From: Prolixibacteraceae bacterium
GTDB taxonomy: Bacteria > Bacteroidota > Bacteroidia > Bacteroidales > Prolixibacteraceae
Length of the DNA stretch: 23,072 nucleotides
Assembly: GCA_003537645.1 (NCBI GenBank)
Contig: DPRM01000021.1
Span: 2,756 to 25,827, forward strand
Direction of reading: 5' to 3'
Shown here: positions 22,483 through 23,072 of the stretch, in pieces
Layout of the letters: the number at the start of each line of letters is the position of its first letter
Position numbering within the stretch: position 1 is the first letter of the stretch
The notes under the pieces: model-generated
Told to the model about the DNA's origin: nothing
The model's input: only the letters and a program-made list of their open reading frames with translations
The model's database searches: none
Translations under genes and position numbers: made by a program

Positions 22483-23072
22483 TCAGGCCCTTTTGTCTTT
22501 GGTATCCCTGTCAAAAGCCACTAAATTGAACATTTCGCGCATCCGGCTGCGAATCCGATTTCCATAAATCGATTCCAGTTCCGAAGCGGAAAGGTTGGTG
22601 GTAATGTGGGTCATCATGCGTTTGGAGACAAATAAATCGTATCGGTTTAGCAGGATCTCAGCCATCACATTGCATTCGTTGCCATAGTATTTGGGGGTCT
22701 GTTCCAATCCCAAATCATCGAAACAATATACTTTGGGCAGGAAAGGCATATTGGCATACCTGACAAAGGAGCCTTTGCTGTAATGGTTGATCACTGCAAA
22801 ACCATCTTTCTCAAACTCAAAGCTGATCTCCCTGGTCGGTTTGATCATGTACTGGGTCTCTCTTGGAAAAAAGTAACTGACAAGTTGCATCAGACTGGTT
22901 TTACCGCAACCTATCGGGCCTGTCAGGAGGATTCCTTTTCTCAGGCTGATCCCATGATTTGCAGCATTTTCCTGGTCACCAATGGCATAAACCAGCAGTT
23001 TATAGATCAGCTCGAAGTCAGATTCGACCAATGAAAAGTGGTTCCCAAACAGGATCTTGCCACGCTCTTCCA
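22483..23072 (-). CDS. DnaC/IstB-like AAA+ ATPase (5' end beyond window)
   Basis: Partial P-loop ATPase. The frame stays open to the window edge: above the possible TTG at 23029-23031 it continues as EERGKILFGNHFS, so that TTG is an internal Leu codon and the true start lies outside. Walker A is LLTGPIGCGKTSLM, Walker B is KVYCFDDLGLEQ, and the end has THITTNLSASELESIYGNRIRSRMREMF, the sensor and arginine-finger pattern of DnaC-like helicase loaders and IstB-type ATPases. Proteins of this kind are common on Bacteroidetes conjugative elements, where they may load a replicative helicase. It lies upstream of the structured region in the same orientation as the tra genes. Confidence 0.83.
   Translation of the reverse strand, partial: EERGKILFGNHFSLVESDFELIYKLLVYAIGDQENAANHGISLRKGILLTGPIGCGKTSLMQLVSYFFPRETQYMIKPTREISFEFEKDGFAVINHYSKGSFVRYANMPFLPKVYCFDDLGLEQTPKYYGNECNVMAEILLNRYDLFVSKRMMTHITTNLSASELESIYGNRIRSRMREMFNLVAFDRDTKDKRA

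Noticed and set aside
23029..23031. TTG as start of the ATPase gene
   Set aside because: The frame remains open and protein-like to the window edge, so the gene is partial and TTG is an internal codon.

Overview
The window looks like chromosomal DNA of a Bacteroidota species (Bacteroidales or Marinilabiliales type). The protein families are typical of that phylum: a TraE-TraN conjugation operon, a DUF3945/DUF4099 protein, and mobilisation proteins of the Bacteroidetes type. The best promoter candidates resemble the Bacteroidota TAnnTTTG -7 box, and there are no obvious Shine-Dalgarno sequences. Every supported gene lies on the minus strand, so gene order runs from high to low coordinates. I read the window as part of an integrative and conjugative element (ICE) with a heavy-metal efflux cargo at its low-coordinate end. 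No integrase, excisionase or att site is visible, so the ICE boundaries are outside the window or unrecognised.

Layout from high to low coordinates. 23072-22483: the 3' part of a DnaC/IstB-like AAA+ ATPase, cut by the window edge. 22482-21365: about 1.1 kb with no convincing gene, holding several long inverted repeats and a purine-rich tract; it is probably the leader or control region of the tra operon. 21364-12505: a tight transfer operon: a 120-aa membrane protein, TraE (VirB2-like), TraF (VirB3-like), TraG (VirB4 ATPase), a TraI-like secreted protein, an unrecognised secreted protein, TraJ (VirB6-like), TraK (VirB8-like), TraL, TraM (VirB10-like) and TraN (VirB9-like). Many junctions overlap or nearly touch. 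12407-9191: the coupling protein (VirD4/TraG type), a PH-domain membrane protein and a DUF3945/DUF4099 protein. 9190-8923: nested inverted repeats, the best oriT candidate. 8922-7588: a MobC-type accessory protein and the relaxase.

7347-1: a metal-homeostasis module made of a Fur-family regulator, a His-rich small membrane protein, a membrane-anchored TRASH-like Cys protein, a periplasmic adaptor lipoprotein with a His-rich N-terminal region, an HME-type RND pump and a TolC-like outer membrane factor. At the left edge is the N-terminal part of a second Fur-family gene, broken by a frameshift and an in-frame stop. A perfect 15-bp palindrome overlaps the predicted promoter of the efflux operon and is the likely operator of the Fur-family regulator.

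How it works together: the relaxase and accessory protein would nick and bind oriT, the coupling protein would pass the DNA to the TraE-TraN secretion channel, and the efflux operon would be the selectable cargo. The most unusual part is the structured gene-free region at 21.7-22.4 kb. The mobilisation cassette downstream of traN, with no traO, traP or traQ in between, is also unlike the classical CTnDOT order.
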